In this document: positions 1-8,544 of the stretch, in pieces | Numbering within the stretch: position 1 is the stretch's first letter | Layout of the letters: every line of letters begins with the position of its first letter | NCBI GenBank assembly: GCA_027318475.1 | Contig: DAHVPC010000005.1 | Coordinates: 1 to 39,810, forward strand | Reading direction: 5' to 3' | From: Candidatus Cloacimonadota bacterium | GTDB taxonomy: Bacteria; Cloacimonadota; Cloacimonadia; Cloacimonadales; Cloacimonadaceae | Length of the DNA stretch: 39,810 bases | The notes under the pieces: model-generated | What the model was told of the DNA's origin: nothing | The model's database searches: none | What the model saw: only the letters and a program-made list of their open reading frames with translations | Position numbers and translations under genes: made by a program

Positions 1-1
1 A

Positions 2-1297
2 CCCATCGCGCAGGCTAAGATCCATTACAATACAGGCGGGGCCTGGCAGGAAATGCCCTTCACCAGCCAGCAGGACAGCGACTATTTCTTCCAGCTGCCG
101 GAACTGCCGTTGGGGGCGCAGCTGAGCTATTACTTCGAGGCCGCCGATGCCCAGGGCAACACAGGTTTGCTGCCTTCCACGGCGCCGCAAGATTGCTATT
201 CCTTCCAGATCCTGCCCACTCCGGAGACCAGGTTGCTGATCGCCTATTCCGGCAGCCAGGATTACCAGAACAATGAGTTACCGTATTATGAAAACCTGCT
301 GAACCTGCTGGATGTGGAATACGATGTCTACAACTGGGAGGAATACCCCTCCTACCGTATCCCGCTGCAATACGACGCCATTCTGTGCTACGCCTCGACG
401 GGCAGCTACAGCACCAAAGCGGATACCCTCAGCCTGGCCCTCATGCAATATCTGAACAGCGGAACCACCGATGCCCCCAAGAACGCCTTCTTTTCCTCAG
501 ACGGCTGGGCTTTTTCGCAAGGCGGCCATCCCAATTCCAGCCTCATGAAAAAGCTGCTGGAGGCCTATTTCCGCACGGATTACGTCGCCACCGGATTTGG
601 CGGAGGGACCAACGGACTCGCCGGTCCGGATGTTTTCACGTACCAAAACGGTACGATCCTGTGCCGCGACGCTTCCCCGATCGGCGATTCCGGCTTCGAG
701 TACCCGGTCTATGCCAACAGCCCGGATTGCATCTTCCGCCTCACTGCCTGCCCGGATTGGTACGCCGGCGAGGTGCAGTATCCGGAGCTCGGATCCGTGA
801 ACGCCTTCACTTTCGAAGACGGACCAGTGGACGGCCAGGCCTATCTCCACGACGGCGTTTGCGCCACCGCGCTCGAATTGCCCATCTACAAGGCTTTCTA
901 CTTCAGCTTCGATTTCTCGCAATTGACTGAGTTTACCCATCGCTACACGCTGATGCAGGATCTGCTGAATTGGTTCGGGATCACAGGCGTAGCAGTTTCC
1001 GACGGTCTGGCACCGGTTCCGGCGACGCGGATCACGGGCGTCTATCCCAATCCCTTCCGTAATTGCGCGCGCATCGACTTTACTCTGGAGAAAGAAACGC
1101 CGGCGCAGCTGGAAGTATTCAATCTGCGCGGCCAGAAGGTGAAAACCCTGGCCGATGCTGATCTGACAGGCGGAATCCAGCAAACCATCTGGGATGGCTG
1201 CGACGAACGCGGAATCCCGGTTTCCAGCGGGATTTATCTACTGCGTCTGCGAACTCCTGAGGCCAGCGTATCACGCCGCACAATGCTGCTCAAATAG
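2..1297 (+). CDS. Secreted protein C-terminal portion with FlgD-like/T9SS-type C-terminal sorting domain (5' truncated by window edge)
   Basis: Reading frame stays open upstream of the ATG at 53 to the window start (PIAQAKIHYNTGGAWQEMPF...), so the true start is outside. C-terminus has FNLRGQKVKTL...WDGCDERGIPVSSGIYLLRL...RRTMLLK, typical of FlgD-like sorting domains. Confidence 0.8.
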   Translation, partial: PIAQAKIHYNTGGAWQEMPFTSQQDSDYFFQLPELPLGAQLSYYFEAADAQGNTGLLPSTAPQDCYSFQILPTPETRLLIAYSGSQDYQNNELPYYENLLNLLDVEYDVYNWEEYPSYRIPLQYDAILCYASTGSYSTKADTLSLALMQYLNSGTTDAPKNAFFSSDGWAFSQGGHPNSSLMKKLLEAYFRTDYVATGFGGGTNGLAGPDVFTYQNGTILCRDASPIGDSGFEYPVYANSPDCIFRLTACPDWYAGEVQYPELGSVNAFTFEDGPVDGQAYLHDGVCATALELPIYKAFYFSFDFSQLTEFTHRYTLMQDLLNWFGITGVAVSDGLAPVPATRITGVYPNPFRNCARIDFTLEKETPAQLEVFNLRGQKVKTLADADLTGGIQQTIWDGCDERGIPVSSGIYLLRLRTPEASVSRRTMLLK

Positions 1298-1348
1298 ACT
1301 ATAAACCGCATCTGGCCAGGCTTTGAAGCCAGGCCGAGGAGAACGTAT

Positions 1349-3565
1349 ATGATACGCTGCCTGTTGATCGGCATCGCACTATTGTCTTTAACCGCTCTCT
1401 GCGCCCAGCCTTGGGAGCAGGACAACTCCGTCTTCAATCCCAGCGGCGTACCCAGCCTCAGCTTTTCCCAACCCCGTTTCGCCGACCTCGATGGCGATCT
1501 GGACTACGATTTCCTCATGGGAAACACCAATTCCCAGCCGGTTTACATCGAAAACACCGGCAGCGCTGGAACGCCCGATTTCGCCATCGGCGATGATATA
1601 ACAGCATTGGTACCTTATCTGGCGGCGGAAATGGGTGTGTGCCGGGATCTGGATGCGGACGGCGATCTGGATCTGGTCACAGGCGGCTATACCGGCTTGC
1701 ACCTGTTCCTAAACTCCGGGAGTTCCGCCAATCCAGTGTACAACACGGAAGCGGGCGGTTACTTTGCCGGCTTGAACGTGGGCTCCAATCCCGTGCCAGA
1801 TCTGGCCGATGTGGATGCTGACGGAGACCTGGACCTGGTGGTTGGACTCAGCGAGAACGGCTCAGTCCTGCTATACACAAACACCGGCACTGCCAATGCC
1901 GGCCTATTCAGCCAGGCGGCGATGCAGCTGATTGGCGATGTGGGGCTTTATGCCTATCCGGTGTTTCGTGATTTCGACGGCGATGGCGATCAGGATATCC
2001 TCGCGGGACGGGACTCGCACGGCTTCATCTATTACCAGAATGTGGGCACGCCTGCTGTGGGAGCTTGGGAACCGAACAATGCCCTGTTCTCTGGCCTTGG
2101 CATGGATTCGTACTGGAATTCTCCCGATCTGGTGGACCTGAACAACGACGGACTTTTCGATCTCGTATTTGGCACCGCCTCCGGTCCCTTGCTCTACTAT
2201 GTGAACACCGGGACTGCCACAGCTCCGGTTTGGCAAGCCAACACAACGCTCTTTGGCGGCGTTCTGGACGTCGGCGGAGCCAGCAGTCCGGTGTTTTTTG
2301 ACTTCGATGCTGACGGCGACCTCGATCTGATCAGCGGCAGCCAGTTGGGCAACATCAAATTCTTCCGCAACACGGGCAATCAGTATGGACCGGCCTGGGT
2401 GGAAGACAGCGCTTACTTTTCCACCATCGACCATTCCATCTACGCAGCGGTGGCCATCGGCGACGTGAATGGGGACAATTTGCCGGACGCGATAATCGGC
2501 GACCTGAACGGCGGCTTGTTTTTCCACCGCAACACCGGATTCGGATTCATGGAAGAGGCTGGAGTTCTACCCGCCATTGCCTTGGGAGGCTGGTCTGTGC
2601 CGCGCCTTCTGGACATGGACTTCGACGGGGATCTGGATTTGGCAGCGGGCAATGAAGCCGGTAATCTGCGCTACTACGCCAATCAGGGCACAGCGCAAAC
2701 ACCCAACTGGGTCGAGGTCGCGGGATACTTTGGCGCTATAGACGTAGGCTCCGACTGCTCGCCCTGTTTCGGCGACATCGATGGGGACGGCGATTGGGAC
2801 CTCCTGGCCGGTAACATCTCCGGAAACCTGCAATGCTACTTACGGCAGGGTTTGGGCTGGACCGCCAACACCACGTTGTTCAGCGGCATTTCCACAGATC
2901 AAAACGCGGCTCCGGCGCTTGTCGATCTGGACCACGACGGCGACCTCGACCTGGTTCTGGGCGACTACGACGGCACCTTCAGTTACTGGCGCAACCAGCA
3001 ATACTCCGCCGACACGCTCAATCCGCCTTTGAACCTGCAGGCGGTGATCGGAGAAGATGTTACGCTGACCTGGGATGCTCCGGCGGCAGGCTACTCCTCA
3101 CCTTTCGAGCATTACAACGTTTATCTGGACGGAGCCCCTGTGTCCACTACTGACGGCCAAACCTGGGTTTTTACCGATCTACAGCCAGGTGTGACCTATC
3201 AGGCGGGCGTCACAGCCCAATACATCGCGGGTGAGTCTGTGCCAGCGGTTGTGGACATTCTGGTCACATCCAGTGACGACGCCCTCCAGATCCCTTTGGA
3301 TCTGCAGATTTGGCCCAATCCCTGCAATCCCTCCACCACCATATCCTTCAGCCTGGAATCCAGCTCTCCGGTGGCTATGGATATATTTAATCTGCGCGGC
3401 CAGAAAGTGCGCTCTTTGGTGGAAGGTTCTTTGCCGGGAGGCTCTTATCAGGTGGTGTGGGATGGCCGCGATTCACATGGAGAGACGTGCTCCAGCGGCG
3501 TTTACCTGGCACGCCTGACAACGCCGGGCCAGCATGCCGCACGGAAGTTGGTATTAATGAAGTAA
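1349..3565 (+). CDS. Secreted FG-GAP/VCBS-repeat protein with FN3-like region and FlgD-like C-terminal sorting domain
   Basis: Signal peptide MIRCLLIGIALLSLTALCAQ; about ten D-x-D-x-D-G-D-x-D repeats (DLDADGDLDLVTG, DFDGDGDQDILAG, DIDGDGDWDLLAG...); FN3-like PPLNLQAVIGEDVTLTWDAP; C-terminal FNLRGQKVRSL...SSGVYLARL. Confidence 0.88.
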   Translation: MIRCLLIGIALLSLTALCAQPWEQDNSVFNPSGVPSLSFSQPRFADLDGDLDYDFLMGNTNSQPVYIENTGSAGTPDFAIGDDITALVPYLAAEMGVCRDLDADGDLDLVTGGYTGLHLFLNSGSSANPVYNTEAGGYFAGLNVGSNPVPDLADVDADGDLDLVVGLSENGSVLLYTNTGTANAGLFSQAAMQLIGDVGLYAYPVFRDFDGDGDQDILAGRDSHGFIYYQNVGTPAVGAWEPNNALFSGLGMDSYWNSPDLVDLNNDGLFDLVFGTASGPLLYYVNTGTATAPVWQANTTLFGGVLDVGGASSPVFFDFDADGDLDLISGSQLGNIKFFRNTGNQYGPAWVEDSAYFSTIDHSIYAAVAIGDVNGDNLPDAIIGDLNGGLFFHRNTGFGFMEEAGVLPAIALGGWSVPRLLDMDFDGDLDLAAGNEAGNLRYYANQGTAQTPNWVEVAGYFGAIDVGSDCSPCFGDIDGDGDWDLLAGNISGNLQCYLRQGLGWTANTTLFSGISTDQNAAPALVDLDHDGDLDLVLGDYDGTFSYWRNQQYSADTLNPPLNLQAVIGEDVTLTWDAPAAGYSSPFEHYNVYLDGAPVSTTDGQTWVFTDLQPGVTYQAGVTAQYIAGESVPAVVDILVTSSDDALQIPLDLQIWPNPCNPSTTISFSLESSSPVAMDIFNLRGQKVRSLVEGSLPGGSYQVVWDGRDSHGETCSSGVYLARLTTPGQHAARKLVLMK

Positions 3566-3583
3566 GGTCTGGTAGAGCGCGCT

Positions 3584-3642
3584 GGCTGGACATTTCTCAA
3601 GCCCTTCTTGCACGGCCTCCACACTACTCCAGCCTTTTTTTT
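3584..3642 (+). terminator. Possible intrinsic terminator after the FG-GAP gene (long loop)
   Basis: GGCTGGA (3584-3590) pairs with TCCAGCC (3628-3634), followed immediately by T8; loop is long, so only a candidate. Confidence 0.35.
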
Positions 3643-3663
3643 GCATCTCTGGCGTAATTTTAC

Positions 3664-3713
3664 TTGCTAAAAATCCCAGCCCGATTATCTTGGTTAGTAA
3701 ATGCACACTAACC
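3664..3713 (+). promoter_or_regulatory. Candidate TetR autoregulatory operator/promoter
   Basis: Perfect inverted repeat GGTTAGT-N8-ACTAACC at 3692-3713, just upstream of the TetR ATG at 3727; possible -35 TTGCTA (3664-3669) and -10 TATCTT (3686-3691) with 16-nt spacing. Confidence 0.5.
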
Positions 3714-3726
3714 CAGAGGATGGATA

Positions 3727-4326
3727 ATGGAACTCACCAAGAGGCAAGAGGATATAGTCCAAGCGGCGATCTCGCTAATCGCGCGGGAAGGTTATAAACA
3801 CCTGACGACCAAGAATCTGGCCCGGGAACTGCAGCTTACAGAGGCCGCGCTCTACCGGCATTTTACCAATAAGAACGACCTGATCACCAAGATCCTGGAG
3901 CACTTTAGCGAGATCTCCTGCGCAGTTTTACAACAGATCAAGGATGCCAGGCTGGACCCTCTGGAACGCGTGCACCGCTTCGTGCTCAACCGGTATGAGC
4001 TGTTCTCTGCCAATCCAGACCTGGCGCAGGTGATGTTTTCCGAGGAACTATTCCGCTACGATCCCGCATTTGCCGGCCAGATGCAGAGCATCATGCAGAT
4101 GCACCGCAAAGCAGTTGTGGGATATTTGCGCCAAGCCCGGAAGCAAGGCCAGATCGTTGAATCCAGCCAGCCGGAGGAATTGTTCCGCATCATAGTGGGC
4201 TCGATGCGCATGCTGGTTTCGCAGTGGAATCTGAGCGGGCAATCCTTCAACCTGGTGGCCGAAGGCGAAAAACTCTGGCGCACCATCCGGAATCTGATCC
4301 TGGTTGCCCAGCCAGGCCGCGCTTGA
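3727..4326 (+). CDS. TetR/AcrR family transcriptional regulator
   Basis: N-terminal HTH: RQEDIVQAAISLIAREGYKHLTTKNLARELQLTEAALYRHFTNKNDLITKILEHF; ~199 aa; GAGGATGG upstream. Confidence 0.93.
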   Translation: MELTKRQEDIVQAAISLIAREGYKHLTTKNLARELQLTEAALYRHFTNKNDLITKILEHFSEISCAVLQQIKDARLDPLERVHRFVLNRYELFSANPDLAQVMFSEELFRYDPAFAGQMQSIMQMHRKAVVGYLRQARKQGQIVESSQPEELFRIIVGSMRMLVSQWNLSGQSFNLVAEGEKLWRTIRNLILVAQPGRA

Positions 4327-4379
4327 GAAATGGCCAATTCAGACTAGATAAATTATTAAACATATAATAAGGAGCGAAG

Positions 4380-5558
4380 TTGAAACGACAGATCATTACC
4401 ATCGACCCCCTCAAATGCACCGGCTGCGGCAACTGCATCACCGGTTGCCCTGAGGGCGCCATCCAACTCATCGACGGCAAAGCCAGGCTGGTCAGCGATC
4501 TCTTTTGCGACGGCCTGGGTGCTTGCATCGGGACTTGTCCTGTGGACGCGATCTCGATTGAAGAGCGCGAGGCCGAACCTTACAGTGAGGCCTTGGTGCT
4601 GGCCAACATCATCCCCCAAGGGGAAAACACCCTCAAAGCCCATCTGAAACACCTGAAGGACCACGGCGAAACCACTTATCTCACCCAAGCCCTGGAAATC
4701 CTGAAAGCCAAAGGCTTCGACATCGAAGAACTGACCCGCGAGGAAACCATGGCTTGCGGCTGCTCGGGAACCCACGCCCGGAAGATCGAGAAGCCAGCGG
4801 CAACGCCTGCCGCGCCAGTTGCGCCGGCTCCCCCAATCCAGGCCCAGCCTGCCAAAACGGAATCCGAACTCCGCCAGTGGCCGGTCCAACTGCACTTGCT
4901 GAATCCCGCCGCGGATTACTTTGAAAACGCCGACCTGCTCATCTCAGCCGACTGCGTTCCCTACGCCTTTGGCGACTTCCAGCGCCGCTTTCTCAAAGGC
5001 CGCATCGTGATCACTTTCTGCCCCAAGCTGGATTCAGACATCGAGCGCTACATCGATAAACTATCCCAAATCTTCGCCTTGCATCCCATCCGCAGCGTCA
5101 CGATCGTCCGCATGGAAGTGCCCTGTTGCGGCGGCACCGAAGTCATAATCCAGAAGGCAATGGAAAGAGCGGAGAAGCGGATTCCCCTGCAAACCCACGT
5201 GATTTCAGTGGAAGGCGGTATTTTGAAAACTACTGGGCTCTTGCAAAGCCGCACCTGGAAAGACATTCCGCCGGTTCTCGACGCGCCGGGCAAACTGGGC
5301 GTGAAGGTTTACGACGCTCCGGAAGCCGAAATCGTGTATATGACGCTGGAACCGGGCGCTGTGATCGCTCCCCACATCACGCCCGTCAACGTAGCTTTCT
5401 ATGTGCTGGAAGGCACCGCGACGATCTCCGTCGGCGACGAAAAACAGTCCTTTGCCCCCGACACTGTCATCGACAGCCCCAAAGACATTCCGCACGCGGT
5501 CTACAACGAAAGCGAAAAACCGCTGCGGCTTCTGGTCATGAAATTACCCAAACCATAA
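4380..5558 (+). CDS. 4Fe-4S ferredoxin-domain protein with C-terminal cupin domain (Hcp-associated)
   Basis: TTG start with AAGGAG upstream; CTGCGNCITGCPEGA and CDGLGACIGTCPVDAI clusters; C-terminal cupin YMTLEPGAVIAPHITPVNVAFYVLEGTATISVGDE...DSPKDIPHAVYNESEKPLRLLVMK. Confidence 0.87.
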   Translation: MKRQIITIDPLKCTGCGNCITGCPEGAIQLIDGKARLVSDLFCDGLGACIGTCPVDAISIEEREAEPYSEALVLANIIPQGENTLKAHLKHLKDHGETTYLTQALEILKAKGFDIEELTREETMACGCSGTHARKIEKPAATPAAPVAPAPPIQAQPAKTESELRQWPVQLHLLNPAADYFENADLLISADCVPYAFGDFQRRFLKGRIVITFCPKLDSDIERYIDKLSQIFALHPIRSVTIVRMEVPCCGGTEVIIQKAMERAEKRIPLQTHVISVEGGILKTTGLLQSRTWKDIPPVLDAPGKLGVKVYDAPEAEIVYMTLEPGAVIAPHITPVNVAFYVLEGTATISVGDEKQSFAPDTVIDSPKDIPHAVYNESEKPLRLLVMKLPKP

Positions 5559-5578
5559 ACATATAGAGGAGAAGAACC

Positions 5579-7228
5579 ATGAGCATGTTCTGTTACCAAT
5601 GCCAAGAAACATCCCGCAACCTCGGCTGCACCATGCGCGGAGTCTGCGGCAAATCCCCCGAACTCTGCCACCTGCTGGATCTTTCCATCCACGCGATGAA
5701 AGGCCTGGCCTACGTTTCCGCCAAGCTGCTGGGCAAGGGCGTCTATCATTCCGAAGACGCGCTGGTAATGATGGGCGGGCTTTTCCGCACCATCACCAAC
5801 GCCAATTGGGACGAAGAGCAGATCAAAACCACCATCACCAACATTATGAACCTTCGCGACCAACGCAAGGCCGAGCTCTGCGCCCTGATCGGCGATGAAT
5901 GCAAGGCCTGTCCGGAAGCAGTCACCTTCACGGTGAAGCCTGAAGACTACGAAGAATTCGGCAAGAAAGTCGGCGTCCTGGCCACCGATAACGAAGATGT
6001 GCGTTCCCTGCGCGAGACCATCATTTATGGCATCAAAGGCATCTCCGCTTATGGCGAACACGCCTGGATGCTGGGCTATACCGACGACGACGTGAACAAA
6101 TTCGTGATGGAAGGCCTGGCGGCCACCATCGACGATTCCCTCAGCGCGGAGCAACTGACCGCCCTGGTGGTCAAGACAGGCGAGTACGCGGTGAAAGTGA
6201 TGGCGCTGCTGGATCAGGCCAACACCGAAACCTACGGAGTCCCCGAACCAACAGTCGTGAACCTTGGCGTGGGCAAGAATCCCGGCATCCTGGTCAGCGG
6301 CCATGACCTCAAGGATTTTGAGGAACTGCTGCAGCAGACCGAAGGGAGCGGCATCGACATCTACACCCACAGCGAGATGCTGCCCGCGAACTATTACCCC
6401 GCCTTCAAGAAGTACAAACACTTCCACGGCAACTACGGCTCCTCCTGGTGGCACCAGCTGGAGGACTTCGAAAGCTTCAACGGCCCGATCCTGATGACCA
6501 CCAACTGCATCGTGCCGCTGCGCAAGGAACAGACCTATCTGGACCGTTTCTTCACCACGGGCATGACCGGCTATCCAGGCGCCGTGCACATTCCGGAACG
6601 CCAACCCGGCAAACAGAAAGACTTCAGCGCCCTCATCGCCAAAGCCAAAACCTGCCAGCCGCCTAAAGAACTGGAAACCGGCACCATCACCGGCGGCTTT
6701 AACCACCGCACCGTTTTGGCCCTGGCCGACAAGATCGTCGATGCCGTCAAAGCCGGAGCCATCAAGAAATTCGTGGTGATGGCTGGTTGTGATGGACGCA
6801 TGCCCAGCCGCAAGTATTTCACCGAAGTCGCGGAAAAACTCCCGCAAGACGCCGTGATCCTCACTGCTGGCTGTGCCAAGTACCGCTACATCAAGGAAAA
6901 CCTGGGCGACATCGGCGGCATTCCGCGCGTTCTAGATGCAGGCCAGTGCAACGATTCCTACTCCCTGGCCGTGATCGCCCTCAAACTGAAGGAAGCCTTC
7001 GGCCTGGACGATGTGAACAAGTTGCCCCTGGATTTCGCCATCGCCTGGTACGAGCAGAAAGCCGTGGCCGTGCTTCTGGCGCTGCTTTCCCTGGGCTTCA
7101 AGAACGTCCGCATCGGGCCGACCCTGCCCGGATTCCTCTCACCGAACGTCGCCAAGGTCATCATCGACACCTTCGGCTTGCAACAAACCACCGCAGCCGA
7201 TGCCGACGTGGCCGCCATTATGGCTTGA
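5579..7228 (+). CDS. hcp: Hydroxylamine reductase / hybrid cluster protein (class I Hcp)
   Basis: N-terminal [26 protein letters not shown] (C-x2-C-x8-C-x5-C); conserved [73 protein letters not shown]. Confidence 0.95.
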   Translation: MSMFCYQCQETSRNLGCTMRGVCGKSPELCHLLDLSIHAMKGLAYVSAKLLGKGVYHSEDALVMMGGLFRTITNANWDEEQIKTTITNIMNLRDQRKAELCALIGDECKACPEAVTFTVKPEDYEEFGKKVGVLATDNEDVRSLRETIIYGIKGISAYGEHAWMLGYTDDDVNKFVMEGLAATIDDSLSAEQLTALVVKTGEYAVKVMALLDQANTETYGVPEPTVVNLGVGKNPGILVSGHDLKDFEELLQQTEGSGIDIYTHSEMLPANYYPAFKKYKHFHGNYGSSWWHQLEDFESFNGPILMTTNCIVPLRKEQTYLDRFFTTGMTGYPGAVHIPERQPGKQKDFSALIAKAKTCQPPKELETGTITGGFNHRTVLALADKIVDAVKAGAIKKFVVMAGCDGRMPSRKYFTEVAEKLPQDAVILTAGCAKYRYIKENLGDIGGIPRVLDAGQCNDSYSLAVIALKLKEAFGLDDVNKLPLDFAIAWYEQKAVAVLLALLSLGFKNVRIGPTLPGFLSPNVAKVIIDTFGLQQTTAADADVAAIMA

Positions 7229-7253
7229 TTCCAAAATCTCCCAAACCCATAAC

Positions 7254-7283
7254 TGAAGCGGGATCCGGCGTGATCCCGCTTCA
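7254..7283 (+). terminator. Hairpin, candidate terminator after hcp
   Basis: Perfect 12-bp stem TGAAGCGGGATC / GATCCCGCTTCA with 6-nt loop, 25 nt after the hcp stop; T-tract is weak (TCTTTCC). Confidence 0.6.
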
Positions 7284-7456
7284 TCTTTCCCGATCCAGGA
7301 TGCATTCAGAGGCTCATCGCGGGAAAAACATGGCTTGATCAGATCCTGCAACGGATCTAAGAAAGTGCTTTCCAAACCGATCGTTTCATATCTTGACAAA
7401 AACCACACTTCCCAACCGCTAGGTAACACATCATCACAGGATTCGAGGTGAAAGAT

Positions 7457-8083
7457 ATGAAAAACAACTTCAGGTTCTATTTGTCTCTGTTATTGATTGC
7501 CGCAGCGTGCTCTGGCTTGCAGGCACGCCATTTGGCAGCTGGTTTGAGCGTGGGATTCGCCCTGCCCTACACCGATTTTGTCCAGGAGCCGGATCGGCAT
7601 CCCGCTGTCGGAGCAACTTTCGAACTGGGAATCGGAAATAGCCTTGATATAACTGCCTCACCGTATTTTACAGGGATATCCGGGAACAACACAGACTCCC
7701 TGCCCTTGGGAACATATGACGCTTCAATGGCGGGTTTGAACCTTGCGCTGGTGTATAAGCCAGAAGAAAAGGGCGCGCTGAGATTCAAGTCTGGCCTGAT
7801 CGACAGGATATCACCATACGCTGCTTTGGGATTGGGCGCGATGTATTACAACACGGAAGGGGAAATATCCTCTCAGCCGTTTGAACACAGCCAGACAACC
7901 TTCGTTTTACCCAGCTTGGGAGCGGGAATCGCGGTGCTTTTCCAACGGGGATTGGAAGCGGAGGCTGGGTTCGTTTACGTGTATCCTTGGGACGACGCCA
8001 TCGATAACCGCCCTCAGAACAACCTCAACGATAGTTTCCTGATGCCTGCGCTGACTCTGAAGTATCGCTTCGACTTGCGTTGA
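7457..8083 (+). CDS. Outer-membrane beta-barrel protein (small porin-like)
   Basis: Signal peptide MKNNFRFYLSLLLIAAACSGLQA; alternating beta pattern; C-terminal LMPALTLKYRFDLR. ORF track starts at GTG 7448, but ATG 7457 with AGGTGA upstream fits better. Confidence 0.75.
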   Translation: MKNNFRFYLSLLLIAAACSGLQARHLAAGLSVGFALPYTDFVQEPDRHPAVGATFELGIGNSLDITASPYFTGISGNNTDSLPLGTYDASMAGLNLALVYKPEEKGALRFKSGLIDRISPYAALGLGAMYYNTEGEISSQPFEHSQTTFVLPSLGAGIAVLFQRGLEAEAGFVYVYPWDDAIDNRPQNNLNDSFLMPALTLKYRFDLR

Positions 8084-8235
8084 CCGGTTGCAGCGGCCGC
8101 CAGCAACGGAAGCATCTGCATTAACGATCCCAGGTTTCGATTGGCTGCCGTCACGTATAGTTCACAGATTCCATTTAATCCTGAAAATTTTTCCGGGTTC
8201 CTTCTAGCCGTCCTGAGGGACATCTGTCAATCACT

Positions 8236-8304
8236 TCTTAATCAAGCCTTAATCAAGCGTTAATAATAGACGCTTGATTAAGGCTTGATTAAGACTTGAT
8301 TAAG
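8236..8304. repeat. Perfect 25-bp inverted repeat composed of 11-bp tandem units (CTTAATCAAGC / GCTTGATTAAG)
   Basis: Left arm 8236-8260, 9-nt loop TAATAATAG (8261-8269), right arm 8270-8294; a further copy ACTTGATTAAG continues to 8304. Confidence 0.9.
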
Positions 8305-8445
8305 GCTAATCCCCCAGGGCCAGGAATCTGAGGCCAGGCAGAAAGGCGGAATTTCCAAGAATTTCCAGGAATTCCCGGGGCTTAGCCGCTTACAAAGAAA
8401 TCAACCCTAGATGCTATACCTTACCCACTTAGATTGATAAAGAAC

Positions 8446-8478
8446 CAAAAAAAGCGGGATTTCTAACATCCCGCTTTT
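8446..8478 (-). terminator. Intrinsic terminator for the minus-strand S8 protease gene
   Basis: AGCGGGAT (8453-8460) pairs with ATCCCGCT (8468-8475); on the minus strand the stem is followed by a T-run (CCCGCTTTTTTTGG). Confidence 0.8.
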
Positions 8479-8544
8479 CCAATCGCATGTTTCCCAGTTT
8501 TTTACAGCATGTGCTAAGCGCAGCCGAACCGGGCTTATTATATC

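Noticed and set aside
4363-4368. Perfect TATAAT upstream of the ferredoxin/cupin gene
   Set aside because: Lies directly next to the AAGGAG ribosome-binding site and only ~11 nt before the TTG start, with no -35 in place; probably just AT-rich leader.
5501-6847. 448-aa minus-strand ORF opposite hcp
   Set aside because: Antisense to the full-length, strongly conserved hcp; low-complexity His/Gly/Val-rich translation typical of shadow ORFs caused by GC-biased codon use.
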